The notes beneath the pieces were generated by a model. That model made no database searches, was not told where the DNA came from, and saw nothing but the letters and a program-made list of their open reading frames with translations. Below, piece by piece: positions 17,111 to 25,585 of a DNA stretch of 64,000 nucleotides (position 1 is its first letter; each line of letters opens with the position of its first letter). The stretch spans positions 1 through 64,000 of the forward strand of contig CAZJQP010000003.1 of assembly GCA_964548225.1 (NCBI GenBank), written 5' to 3'. Made by a program: the position numbers and the translations under genes. This DNA is from CALMEH01 sp964548225. Its GTDB lineage: Bacteria > Acidobacteriota > Blastocatellia > Pyrinomonadales > Pyrinomonadaceae.

Positions 17111-18514
17111 TTACAAAATGTATTGGCGAAGATTTTGGTCTTTAACGAGACCGTCGAGTTTTTCGTGAACATATTCAGCATCAATGATTTGGTCTTTATT
17201 TTCGAGTTCACTGCCAAGAAAGCTGATTTCTTCAAGAAGATTTTCGAGTAATGTGTGCAATCGCCGTGCGCCGATATTTTCTGTGGTTTGATTAATATTA
17301 GCGGTCATTTCGGCGATTGCTGTTATTGCCTCTTCGGTAAATGAAAGTTTAATTCCTTCAGTGTTAAGCAGTGCTTGATACTGCTTAATAAGCGAATTTT
17401 TAGGCTGTATAAGTATGCGCTTAAGGTCGTCCAAAGTTAAAGATTCGAGTTCAACACGAATCGGAAAACGTCCCTGTAATTCAGGTATTAAATCGGAGGG
17501 CTTGGAAACGTGAAACGCCCCGGCAGAAATAAATAGAATATGTTCGGTGTTAACCATCCCATAGCGTGTATTAACGGAAGTTCCTTCAACAATCGGGAGC
17601 AAGTCTCTCTGCACGCCTTCACGCGAAACATCCGCGCCGCCGCCCGCGGATTCGCGCCCTGCAATCTTGTCTATTTCATCAAGAAAAATAATTCCGGCAG
17701 ATTCAGTTTTTTCAATGGCGTTGCGTGTTATTTGTTCCATATCAACAAGACTTTCTTGCTCATCGCGGAGCATAAATCTTTTGGCTTCTGATATTTTTAT
17801 TTTACGACGCACGGTTTTGGTTGGAAAAAGATTGCCAAACATATCCTTAAAATTCACACCCATTTCTTCCATCCCCTGCCCACCGATAAAATCAATTGTT
17901 TGATTCGAACGGTCTTGTGTTTCGATTTCGATCAGGCGATCATCTAAATTGCCATTGCGAAGCTGTTCGCGCAATTTTTCGCGTGTTTTGTTGATTGGTT
18001 TTTCCGCGTGCAAATCAATTTGGGGATCGCTCGGATAATAAGAATCGGAAGAAGGCAAAAGAATGTCGAGGATTTTTTCTTCGATGTTTTGTTCCGCAAG
18101 GGCAAGAATATCGGCAAATGCGGCTTGTTTAGTCATATCCACCGCAACATCGGTCAGTTCCCGTATCATACTTTCAACATCGCGCCCGACGTAACCGACT
18201 TCAGTGAACTTCGAGGCTTCAATTTTGATAAAAGGCGAACTTGAAAGCCGTGCAAGCCGCCGGGCAATCTCGGTTTTGCCGATTCCGGTCGAGCCGATCA
18301 TAAGAATATTTTTTGGCAAAACATCTTGCGCGATTTCCGGCGGAAGTTTTTGTCGGCGGATACGATTTCGCAATGCCACGGCAACCGCGCGTTTGGCATT
18401 TGCTTGTCCGACAACGTATTTATCCAATTCCGCGACGATTTGACGCGGTGTAAGTTCATCTAATTTTAATTCAGGTGCGGCATTTTTCGTTTCGCCGCTC
18501 AAATAAATCGGCAT
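17111..18514 (-). CDS. hslU: ATP-dependent protease ATPase subunit HslU
   Basis: The protein has 467 residues. It begins with the typical LTPRQIVAELDKYVVGQANAKRAVAVALRNR, has Walker A (GSTGIGKTEIAR), the pore loop region (KFTEVGYVGRDVESMIRELT), an intermediate I-domain, Walker B (GIIFLDEIDKI) and the C-terminal sensor-2 end closing in an LRQYIL tail that docks into HslV. It unfolds substrate proteins and feeds them to the HslV peptidase. Gene order hslV-hslU with a 5-bp gap is the usual two-gene arrangement. The sequence looks complete. Confidence 0.98.
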   Translation of the reverse strand: MPIYLSGETKNAAPELKLDELTPRQIVAELDKYVVGQANAKRAVAVALRNRIRRQKLPPEIAQDVLPKNILMIGSTGIGKTEIARRLARLSSSPFIKIEASKFTEVGYVGRDVESMIRELTDVAVDMTKQAAFADILALAEQNIEEKILDILLPSSDSYYPSDPQIDLHAEKPINKTREKLREQLRNGNLDDRLIEIETQDRSNQTIDFIGGQGMEEMGVNFKDMFGNLFPTKTVRRKIKISEAKRFMLRDEQESLVDMEQITRNAIEKTESAGIIFLDEIDKIAGRESAGGGADVSREGVQRDLLPIVEGTSVNTRYGMVNTEHILFISAGAFHVSKPSDLIPELQGRFPIRVELESLTLDDLKRILIQPKNSLIKQYQALLNTEGIKLSFTEEAITAIAEMTANINQTTENIGARRLHTLLENLLEEISFLGSELENKDQIIDAEYVHEKLDGLVKDQNLRQYIL

Positions 18515-18519
18515 AAATT

Positions 18520-19071
18520 TTAAAGTTCTTCGACGATAATTTCAGGGTTCGTATAGATGCAAATCTCGCTTGCGATTTTCAAAGATTCAACCGCAATTTC
18601 TTTCGCCGTAAGTTCGGTATGTTTCATCAAAGCGCGTGCAGAAGCGAGTGCAAACATACTTCCCGAACCGACCGAAAGCAAGCCTTCATCCGACGAAATA
18701 ACATCTCCCGTCCCTGAAATCAAAAAAGCGTCGGATTTATCGGAAACAATTAAAAGGGCTTCTAGTTGGCGAAGATATTTGTCCATTCGCCAATCTTTGC
18801 TGAGTTCGATGGCGGCGCGTTCGAGCTGTCCGCCGAATTGTTCGAGCTTCGATTCAAATTTGCCCAGAAGTGAAAAAGCATCAGCCGTTGCACCTGCAAA
18901 ACCGACTAAAACTTTATTGTTATAAATACGCCGAACTTTTTTGGCATTGCCTTTGATAACGGTGTTTCCCATTGTTACCTGCCCGTCGCCAGCCATCGCA
19001 ATTTGATTGTTTCGTCGGACAAGAAGGACTGTTGTTGAGCGAATCTTTAGTGAATTTTCTGTAGAACTCAT
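18520..19071 (-). CDS. hslV: ATP-dependent protease peptidase subunit HslV
   Basis: The protein has 183 residues of the proteasome-beta type. The catalytic threonine is the first of the TTVLLVRRN motif (about residue 13), exposed after removal of a short propeptide. GDGQVTMG, GFAGATADAF and the SGTGDVISSDEGLLSVGSGSMFALASARAL block are typical. Twelve subunits form the chamber capped by HslU. It is the first gene of an operon continuing into hslU and perhaps the lipoprotein and FAH genes. The 79-bp region upstream is shared with the divergent PuuD-like gene. Confidence 0.97.
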   Translation of the reverse strand: MSSTENSLKIRSTTVLLVRRNNQIAMAGDGQVTMGNTVIKGNAKKVRRIYNNKVLVGFAGATADAFSLLGKFESKLEQFGGQLERAAIELSKDWRMDKYLRQLEALLIVSDKSDAFLISGTGDVISSDEGLLSVGSGSMFALASARALMKHTELTAKEIAVESLKIASEICIYTNPEIIVEEL

Positions 19072-19150
19072 AAAAATTTAATGATAAATCTTTAAACCCG
19101 AATGCTCAAATTGACAGATAAGATAAACTATCCGACCATATTTTAAGTTT

Positions 19151-19888
19151 ATGCAAAAAATGGCGAAAATCGGGTTGACAATGCGTTTGGAGATGGAAAC
19201 GCGGCGTTTTTATTTGGGACGCGATTATTGCGAGGCTTTAGAGAGTTTCGGCGCGATTCCTTTGCATCTCGGTTTGATTCCGAAAAAACAATATATTCGA
19301 AAAGCCCTTGAAAATTTAGATGGAATTTTACTACCTGGAAGCGACACGGATGTTGATCCGTTACGATTTGATGAAGAGCCGCATCCGAAGTTAAAAAAAA
19401 TAATTTACGAAAAAGAAGAAACCGATTTTATGATACTCGAAGAAGCCGAAAATATTGGTCTTCCTGTGCTGGGTATTTGTTTCGGAATGCAGATTTTGAA
19501 TGTCGCCCGTGGGGGAAATTTGATTCAGGATATTGATTCGCAGATAAATAACCCAATCAAACACGAACAAGGAATGCCGCTCGAAAGAAATTCGCATTCA
19601 ATCAATATCGAAGAAAATAGCCGCCTTGCGCGTCTGATAACAACAAGCAAGCCTAAAGTAAATTCTCATCATCACCAAGCAGTAAAAAACATCGGAAAAA
19701 ATTTACGACCGACGGCGTGGGCTAAAGACGGCGTGATAGAATGTTTAGAAGATGAAAGAACAGACAGATTCGTTTTTGCTGTGCAATGGCATCCTGAATT
19801 AAATTGGAAAACGGACGAACTTTCAAATAGTATTTTCAAGGAATTTGTAACCGCGGCAGAAGATTTCGCCGTAAAAAGGAGTAAGTAA
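19151..19888 (+). CDS. Class I glutamine amidotransferase-like gamma-glutamyl hydrolase, PuuD family
   Basis: The protein has 245 residues. Nucleophile motif GICFGMQ, oxyanion strand GILLPGSDTDVDP, and the catalytic His-Glu in VQWHPEL identify peptidase C26-type enzymes such as gamma-glutamyl-GABA hydrolase PuuD. Residue K/R contacts and the SHHHQAV segment also fit. It releases glutamate from gamma-glutamylated substrates in the cytoplasm. No other putrescine-utilisation gene is near, so the substrate could instead be a gamma-glutamyl peptide, perhaps from cell-wall turnover given the NamZ-like gene 7 bp downstream. Confidence 0.87.
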   Translation: MQKMAKIGLTMRLEMETRRFYLGRDYCEALESFGAIPLHLGLIPKKQYIRKALENLDGILLPGSDTDVDPLRFDEEPHPKLKKIIYEKEETDFMILEEAENIGLPVLGICFGMQILNVARGGNLIQDIDSQINNPIKHEQGMPLERNSHSINIEENSRLARLITTSKPKVNSHHHQAVKNIGKNLRPTAWAKDGVIECLEDERTDRFVFAVQWHPELNWKTDELSNSIFKEFVTAAEDFAVKRSK

Positions 19889-19895
19889 TTTATTT

Positions 19896-21083
19896 GTGAA
19901 ATCACTTCAACAGACAAGAGTTAAATTAGGCATTGAAAAACTTTTAAGCGATTCTAAAAGTTTGCTGAAAAATCAACGGGTTGGACTTATATGCAACCAA
20001 GCGTCGGTTAATCACGAATTTCAACACGCGGCAGATTTATTTTTTGAAGATGCGGAAATAAATCTCGCCGCACTCTTCGGACCACAACACGGCATTCGCG
20101 GCGATGTTCAGGACAATATGATCGAAACCGCCCACACCAATGATAAAAAAACGAATCTTCCGGTTTATTCGCTCTATAGCGAAACACGCATTCCGACCGA
20201 AGAAATGCTGCGGGATTTAGACGCACTCGTTTTTGATCTGCAAGATGTTGGTTGCCGTGTTTATACATTTATTTACACGATGGCGAATGCAATGGAGGCT
20301 TGTGCGCGTTACGGCAAAAAAATGTTCGTTTGTGACCGCCCAAATCCGATAAACGGCATTGATATTGAAGGGAATTCGCTCGAAAATGAATATAAATCGT
20401 TTGTCGGGCAATATCCGATTCCGATGCGGCACGGATTAACGGTGGGCGAATTGGCACGGCTTTTTAATGAAGAATTCAATATCGGATGCGATTTGCAAGT
20501 TGTTGAAATGGACGGTTGGCAACGAGATTTATACTTTGACGAAACCGACGCACCTTGGGTTTTGCCTTCCCCGAATATGCCGACGGTTGAAACTTCGGTT
20601 GTTTTTCCGGCGACCGTCTATTTTGAAGGAACACAAGTTTCCGAAGGGCGCGGAACCACGAAGCCTTTTGAGCTTGTCGGTGCGCCATATATTGATGCAG
20701 ACGAGTTGGCGGATGAACTCGGAAAATTAAAACTCGCCGGCGTAACTTTCAGGGCAGTTAATTTTTTGCCGACATTTCAGAAACATGCCGGCAAAACTTG
20801 CGGCGGAGTTTTTTTGCACGTTACCGATAGAAGAATTTTTGAGCCGGTCATTACAGGAATAGCATTAGTTAAAACTATTTATGACCTATACACGAATGAT
20901 TTTAAGTGGAAAATTCCTCCATATGAATATGTGTATGACAAAAATCCTTTTGATGTTATTTCAGGCACCGAAAATACCAGAAAATTCATCGAAAATGGTG
21001 CAAGTTTAGAATCAATCAAACTTTCTTGGCAAGAGGACGTAAGTAACTTTTTAGAATTAAGAAAAAAATATTTGATTTATTGA
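19896..21083 (+). CDS. namZ: Exo-beta-N-acetylmuramidase NamZ-like protein (DUF1343)
   Basis: The protein has 395 residues starting at a GTG with an AAGGAG ribosome-binding site just upstream inside the preceding gene. The DUF1343 signatures are visible: GLICNQASVN, FGPQHGIRGDVQDN, YSLYSETRIPTEEML, a central VFDLQDVGCRVYTFIYTM, CDRPNPING and the PSPNMPT block, followed by EGRGTTKPFELVGAPYID. The characterised member NamZ of Bacillus removes terminal N-acetylmuramic acid from peptidoglycan fragments. No signal peptide is visible, so it may act in the cytoplasm on imported muropeptides. It probably shares a transcript with the upstream PuuD-like gene. Confidence 0.88.
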   Translation: MKSLQQTRVKLGIEKLLSDSKSLLKNQRVGLICNQASVNHEFQHAADLFFEDAEINLAALFGPQHGIRGDVQDNMIETAHTNDKKTNLPVYSLYSETRIPTEEMLRDLDALVFDLQDVGCRVYTFIYTMANAMEACARYGKKMFVCDRPNPINGIDIEGNSLENEYKSFVGQYPIPMRHGLTVGELARLFNEEFNIGCDLQVVEMDGWQRDLYFDETDAPWVLPSPNMPTVETSVVFPATVYFEGTQVSEGRGTTKPFELVGAPYIDADELADELGKLKLAGVTFRAVNFLPTFQKHAGKTCGGVFLHVTDRRIFEPVITGIALVKTIYDLYTNDFKWKIPPYEYVYDKNPFDVISGTENTRKFIENGASLESIKLSWQEDVSNFLELRKKYLIY

Positions 21084-21156
21084 TGTTAATGTAAATTATT
21101 GGTAGCTAAGTTAAGCATTGACAATAATTATCTCTAATTTTACAGGTTTTAGATGA

Positions 21157-21185
21157 ATAGTCGAAATGCCGACACTTAAAGTATT
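21157..21185. repeat. Half-decayed member of the GTGTC-N8-GACAC hairpin family
   Basis: The loop-like GAAATGCC followed by GACACTTAAAGTA matches the loop and right arm of the hairpin at 11161, but the left arm is reduced to an AGTC remnant. It lies in the gap between the NamZ-like gene and the DUF6677-like gene. Confidence 0.45.
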
Positions 21186-21201
21186 GACTGAATAGGTTAT
21201 T

Positions 21202-21582
21202 ATGAATAATGTTTTTTTTATAGGTCTTTTGTCTTGGTTTTTGCCCGGATTCGGACATTTATGGCAAGGACGCTACAAACGCGGAATAATTATTGCTCTT
21301 GTTATCTGGACAGCATTTTTAATTGGAATATTGAGCGGCGGCGCATCTTATCCGGGGTTTGATTTCAAAGATGGGGCGTTGCTTTACCTACTAAATATTT
21401 TCTCGCGTTTCGGCAATGGTTTAGGCGCAATCATCAGCTTTATTTTTGCACTAAATCCGCCTAAAGATGTTGCGGCATTGGCAACTTTTGAATATGGCGG
21501 AAGGATTTTGGAAGTTGCAGGGCTGTTAAATTATTTGGCGGCAATGGATGCGGCAGATGTATTTTTAGGAAGGAAAAAATGA
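21202..21582 (+). CDS. Small polytopic membrane protein (DUF6677-like)
   Basis: The protein has 126 residues. It starts with a short GLLSWFLPGFGHLWQGRYKRG turn, typical of TM2-like and DUF6677 proteins, followed by a strongly hydrophobic segment (IIIALVIWTAFLIGILSGG) and a second around residues 58-72. The C-terminus (VAGLLNYLAAMDAADVFLG) matches the family ending as I remember it. Function is unknown. It overlaps the next small gene by four bases (ATGA), so both are translated together. Confidence 0.65.
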   Translation: MNNVFFIGLLSWFLPGFGHLWQGRYKRGIIIALVIWTAFLIGILSGGASYPGFDFKDGALLYLLNIFSRFGNGLGAIISFIFALNPPKDVAALATFEYGGRILEVAGLLNYLAAMDAADVFLGRKK

Positions 21583-21752
21583 ATCATTATCTTTATTTAG
21601 CAATTTTCGCGCTGGTTATCTCGATAGTTTTTGGGGTTATTGAGCAAGGCGATAATCGCAAAAAGTTTATTCACGGACTTAAAATTTTTGCCCAGTTTAT
21701 GATAGTCAGTTTGGTTTTAGGTTGGATTTTTTACTTTTTGCCTTGGAAATAG
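21579..21752 (+). CDS. 57-residue membrane protein
   Basis: A small gene starting at the ATG that overlaps the upstream stop (ATGA) and ending with TAG one base before the recO start. An AAGGAAAAA ribosome-binding site precedes it. The product has two hydrophobic segments (YLYLAIFALVISIVFGVI and FMIVSLVLGWIFYFLPW) split by a charged EQGDNRKK loop, i.e. a two-helix hairpin. No homologous family is known to me. The tight packing on both sides is the main evidence that it is real. Confidence 0.75.
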   Translation: MNHYLYLAIFALVISIVFGVIEQGDNRKKFIHGLKIFAQFMIVSLVLGWIFYFLPWK

Positions 21753-21753
21753 A

Positions 21754-22506
21754 ATGGGATTAATTGAAACAGAAGGTCTGATTTTAAAAAGCTACGGTTT
21801 GGCGGAAGCCGATAAAATCGTAGTTTTGCTGACTCAACATCAAGGGCTTGTGCGCGGCGTGGCAAAAGGCGCAAAACGCTTGAAAAGTAAATTCGGCGGA
21901 TCACTCGAACCTTTTTCAATCGTGCAGGTTGAATATTTTCAGAAAGAACAAAATGAACTCGTTTCAATCCGGCAAATCGAACTTATAAAATCTTTTTTCG
22001 ATGCGGCAAGCAATCCACAAGTTTTACAAAAATTTGCGTATCTTTCAGAATTGTTGACCGAATTTGCACCGCCGCACGATCCGAATGAAAGACTTTACCG
22101 AATGGCAAAAGTCTGTTTGGAAACTGCCAATGAACACCCCGAAAGTCTTGAAAATATCGCCTTATATTTTGAACTTTGGATTTTGCGGCTCGGCGGTTAT
22201 CTGCCGAATTGGAACAGTTGTGATGAATGCCGCAGGGAATTGGAATTAAACGAAAACACGAGTTTGCAAATAAATTTCCATCTGCTCTGCAAAAACTGTC
22301 AAAAAGCCCGTAGCTATTGGCTCATAACGCCAATGCATCGGCAGATTTTTATGTCGGCACAAAAACTTTCGCCAGTAAAATTCGTCGAATTTGCAAAGGC
22401 AAAATCAGAAAGCGTGAGGGAAGTTTCGGGCGCGTTGAAGAAAATAATCTCGCAAATCTTGGGCAAGGAAATCAATTCAGAAAGATTTTTGCCGGCAAGT
22501 TCGTAA
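21754..22506 (+). CDS. recO: DNA repair protein RecO
   Basis: The protein has 250 residues. The N-terminal OB fold begins ETEGLILKSYGLAEADKIVVLLT and continues RGVAKGAKRLKSKFGGSLEPF; the helical C-terminal domain carries a zinc ribbon with CDECRRE and LCKNCQ pairs. RecO anneals single strands and, with RecR, loads RecA onto SSB-coated DNA. Length and architecture are normal. It is translationally packed behind two small membrane-protein genes and continues, after 8 bp, into an uncharacterised gene. Confidence 0.93.
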   Translation: MGLIETEGLILKSYGLAEADKIVVLLTQHQGLVRGVAKGAKRLKSKFGGSLEPFSIVQVEYFQKEQNELVSIRQIELIKSFFDAASNPQVLQKFAYLSELLTEFAPPHDPNERLYRMAKVCLETANEHPESLENIALYFELWILRLGGYLPNWNSCDECRRELELNENTSLQINFHLLCKNCQKARSYWLITPMHRQIFMSAQKLSPVKFVEFAKAKSESVREVSGALKKIISQILGKEINSERFLPASS

Positions 22507-22514
22507 ATTTGTTT

Positions 22515-22871
22515 ATGGGATGGTTTGACTATTATCAACCGACTGAAAAAATACAATGCCCGGTTTGTAAAATTGATTTACATGATTGGCAAAGTAAGGA
22601 TGGTATTAGTGCGCTTTTGCTTTGGAAGCAAGGTCAACCCTTTCCTGAAAGCACATTGCAGGACGAGGAAATTGAAATGCCCGAAGAAATTCGCCGAACT
22701 TGGCGATTACCCGACAAATTTGTTTTCTACTCATATACCTGCGAAAAGCATTGTGTTTATGCTGAAGGACGAACCGAAAATGGCGTTTGGGTAAATAATA
22801 AAATCGTTCTTGTTGAGGATTTGGAAAAGCAAAATGCTCTTTTAAAGAGACGGTTTTCACGGTATAAATAA
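22515..22871 (+). CDS. Conserved-looking hypothetical protein with N-terminal CxxC
   Basis: The protein has 118 residues from the ATG at 22515, just after recO; a longer reading from 22317 would lie inside recO and is rejected. It begins MGWFDYYQPTEKIQCPVCKIDLHDWQSKDG, so a CPVC pair sits near residue 15, and a C..H..C set (YTCEKHCVYAEG) appears later, which could complete a metal site. No known domain is recognised. Tight placement between recO and the permease gene supports it as a genuine gene. Confidence 0.65.
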   Translation: MGWFDYYQPTEKIQCPVCKIDLHDWQSKDGISALLLWKQGQPFPESTLQDEEIEMPEEIRRTWRLPDKFVFYSYTCEKHCVYAEGRTENGVWVNNKIVLVEDLEKQNALLKRRFSRYK

Positions 22872-22886
22872 AAATCTCAGAAACTA

Positions 22887-25178
22887 ATGAAGCAATTCAG
22901 TTGGATAATCTCGAAATATTTAATCAAAGCCATCCTGCCTTATTTCGTTTTTTCGTGGCTTTTGCTGAGTGTCATTATTTTTTTCCAACAAGCCAGCCGA
23001 TTTTCAGAAATTTTATTTAATACGACAATTCCGAAAAATCTTATTTGGCAGTTGACCATTGCGCTCGTGCCGAATGTGATTGCTTTTACTTGCCCGATGG
23101 CGGTTTTGGTCGGCGTAATTATCGGTTTGTCAAAAATGCAGGGCGACAGCGAATTGACGGCGATTCGGGCTGCCGGAGTCGGGAATTTGCAGATTACTGT
23201 TCCGATTGCGATTTTGGGAATTTTGCTTTCGATTTTTGCCTTTACGGTCAATCTGCGCGGCGTTCCTTTTGCGGCGCAAATTGTGCGCGGCGTGGCGTTG
23301 CAAACTGCGCTTTACAAACTCGAATCGCCAATCGAACCCGGAGTTTTTAACACCGAGCTTGCCGGATTTACGATTTATGTTAAAGACGGAAATTTGAACA
23401 ACGGCAGTTGGGAAAATATTTTTATTTACAACGAAGACAAAGCGGGAAACCAAGCGCGTCTGATAACGTCTAAAAGCGGGCGTATTGATTCAAAAGATGA
23501 ATTATCCGAACTCGTGCTTGAAAACGCCGTTGTTAATACGTTTCCAATAAACTATGAAGCCGATAATTTAAATAAATTTGTATCGGAAAATGTCGGGCAA
23601 ATCCGTTTTGCGATAAAAACAAAACGCGGCGAATTGGTTGAAAAAATTACAAACGGAGATAAGAGTTTAGAAGAACTCGGTTTAAACGAATTAGCCGAAA
23701 TTGCACAAAACAAAGAGGGAAAAGAAAGCACTGAAGCCAAACTTACGTTACAAAGGCGTTTAATTCTTTCGATTACGCCGCTGATTTTCGCTCTGCTCGG
23801 AACGGCTTTGGTATTACGATTTAATCGCGGCGGCAGAGGTTTCGGAATATTTTTGGCGTTGGTTTCGCTGGTCGGATATTATTTGATTACGCTGCTCGGC
23901 GAACAGCTTGCGCGAACCGGAGCAATTAATGTTTTATCCGCGAGCTTGATTCCGCTAGTTATTAGCGCGGCAGTCATAATTTGGTTGTTTTGGTCAAATA
24001 AGTCTTTATTTAACAATCCTTTCGCAAATCTTGCTCAACGGCTTAATTTTAAGAAAAACGAAACAAACAAAATATCAAAAGGGAATTTATATCTCGATTT
24101 AACAACCGGAATTCTGGATTTCGATATTGTTTCGAACCTTCTGAAATATTTTCTTTTGACGCTCGGTTTTTTGACGGCGATATTTTTGATTTTTACGGCG
24201 TTTGAACTTTGGAAATTTGCCGGAGTAATTGACGGCGGCGTATGGCTTTTGGGTAAATATCTTCTTTATTTACTGCCGTTTATCTATATTCAAATTGCAC
24301 CGTCGGCGTTGATGGTGGCAATTTTAGCGACGTTTGTCATTAAATCGAGACAGAATGAAATTGTTAGTTGGACATCTGCCGGACAGAGCGTTTATCGTTT
24401 GCTTTTTCCGTGCTTTATATTGATGTTGGTGATTGGCGGATTAAATTTCGCGTTGCAGGAATATGTTTTTCCTAACGCAAATAAACGCCAAGACGATTTG
24501 CGCGGACAGATTCGCGGCGGCGGAATTTTGTCCAAAAAAGACGGCAAAATCTGGTCGGCAAACGGTAAGAAAATCTATTCATTTGAGTTAGCGGACGATT
24601 CCGGTAAGAATATCCGGAAGGTCAAAAATCTAACAATTTACGAATTTTCGGCGGACGAAACACAAATCACAAGTGTTTATAAAATTCCCGAAGCCGTCTG
24701 GAATGCCGACAAAATCAGTTTTCAAAACACGGCTGAAAAAATTATATGGAAAAACGGGAAGGCGGAATTTCAGCGAATCGCCGGTGCGGATTTGGCAGAT
24801 AATCAGAACCTTTTCAGTAATTTATCGAAAAAGCCCAATCATTTAAATATTTCTGAGGCAAAGCGGCAAATCGAGAATAGCAAATCCGAACTTGAAAAAA
24901 GAATTTATGAAGTCGCAGTCGAGAAAAAATATACGACGCTGATTCTGCCGTTTGTGATAACTCTTTTTACTGCACCGTTTGCGCTGAGTTTAGGCAGAAA
25001 GGGAAGAGTTGCGACGATTGGTTACGCCATCGGTATTTGGCTTTTGTTTATGGGCATTACGAGCGCGTTTGAGCAGATGGGCATCAACGGTGTAGCATCT
25101 GCAAAAATCGCCGTTTGGAGTCCGATTTTGTTTTTTTCGATGGTCGGTGTCTTTTTAATTTCGAGAGTCAGAACATAA
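22887..25178 (+). CDS. Fused LptF-LptG lipopolysaccharide export permease
   Basis: The protein has 763 residues, twice the size of LptF or LptG. The first half (about 1-370) has the YjgP/YjgQ layout: helices starting ISKYLIKAILPYFVFSWLLLS, a TCPMAVLVGVIIGLSKMQGDSELTAIRAAG coupling region, a periplasmic beta-jellyroll, then LILSITPLIFALLGTALVL. The second half repeats this from about residue 410: LLKYFLLTLGFL, IAPSALMVAILATFVIKSRQNEIVSWTSAG, a periplasmic domain, and TLILPFVITLFTAPFALSL. In the Lpt machine LptF and LptG pair as a dimer with LptB2 to extract LPS from the inner membrane. Here the pair is one chain. LptB, LptC and LptA are not in the window. Confidence 0.9.
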   Translation: MKQFSWIISKYLIKAILPYFVFSWLLLSVIIFFQQASRFSEILFNTTIPKNLIWQLTIALVPNVIAFTCPMAVLVGVIIGLSKMQGDSELTAIRAAGVGNLQITVPIAILGILLSIFAFTVNLRGVPFAAQIVRGVALQTALYKLESPIEPGVFNTELAGFTIYVKDGNLNNGSWENIFIYNEDKAGNQARLITSKSGRIDSKDELSELVLENAVVNTFPINYEADNLNKFVSENVGQIRFAIKTKRGELVEKITNGDKSLEELGLNELAEIAQNKEGKESTEAKLTLQRRLILSITPLIFALLGTALVLRFNRGGRGFGIFLALVSLVGYYLITLLGEQLARTGAINVLSASLIPLVISAAVIIWLFWSNKSLFNNPFANLAQRLNFKKNETNKISKGNLYLDLTTGILDFDIVSNLLKYFLLTLGFLTAIFLIFTAFELWKFAGVIDGGVWLLGKYLLYLLPFIYIQIAPSALMVAILATFVIKSRQNEIVSWTSAGQSVYRLLFPCFILMLVIGGLNFALQEYVFPNANKRQDDLRGQIRGGGILSKKDGKIWSANGKKIYSFELADDSGKNIRKVKNLTIYEFSADETQITSVYKIPEAVWNADKISFQNTAEKIIWKNGKAEFQRIAGADLADNQNLFSNLSKKPNHLNISEAKRQIENSKSELEKRIYEVAVEKKYTTLILPFVITLFTAPFALSLGRKGRVATIGYAIGIWLLFMGITSAFEQMGINGVASAKIAVWSPILFFSMVGVFLISRVRT

Positions 25179-25186
25179 AATATGAA

Positions 25187-25262
25187 GAAACCACAAAATA
25201 CCACAAAAAAACACGAAACTGTTGAATGGTTTTCGTGCAATTTTGTGGTATTTTGTGGTTTC
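25187..25262 (+). terminator. Long hairpin of ACCACAAAAT repeats after the LptFG gene
   Basis: The left arm (about 25187-25218) consists of two ACCACAAAA-type units plus AACACGAAA; the right arm (about 25230-25262) is nearly its reverse complement with an 11-nt loop between. It starts 8 bp after the permease stop and is followed by TTTT, so termination is likely. Its repeat-built arms link it to the hairpins at 7840 and 29794. Confidence 0.7.
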
Positions 25263-25373
25263 TTTTAATCGAATCTAAGAAATCAAGCGATTAAATCAGT
25301 AACCAGCAACTTGGGTTAGAAATAAATTAAACGGATAGTGCCTGAAAGGAAAGAAAAAACCATCTCTAACTTT

Positions 25374-25520
25374 CTAACATCGCTCCAAAGTATTTTATCT
25401 GCGCTCCAAAGTATTTTATCTGCGCTCCAAAGTATTTCAACATCGCCCCAAAATATTCTAACATCGCTCCAAAGTATTTTCTCTTCGGGACAAAGTATTT
25501 TATCTTCGGGACAAAGTAAT
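25374..25520. repeat. Seven tandem 21-bp repeats
   Basis: Seven consecutive 21-nt units (25374-25394 through 25500-25520) share a core CTCCAAAGTATT or GGACAAAGTATT with a variable left part (CTAACATCG, TTATCTGCG, TTCTCTTCG). Because 21 is a multiple of three, both strands are open: plus-strand heptads read SLQSILS-like and minus-strand heptads ILWSADK-like. It is followed by a GACGGCGG / CCGCCGTC hairpin (25522-25550). No start codon with a ribosome-binding site is convincing on either strand. It fills most of the 25263-25585 gap. Confidence 0.85.
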
Positions 25521-25585
25521 TCGACGGCGGCTTTATGCAAACCGCCGTCGGGACAATGTATTTTGTAATTGACTGAAAGTATTTC

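Noticed and set aside
25374..25520. 21-bp repeats read as a CRISPR array
   Set aside because: The units are contiguous with no spacers, are much shorter than CRISPR repeats plus spacers, and no cas genes are near.
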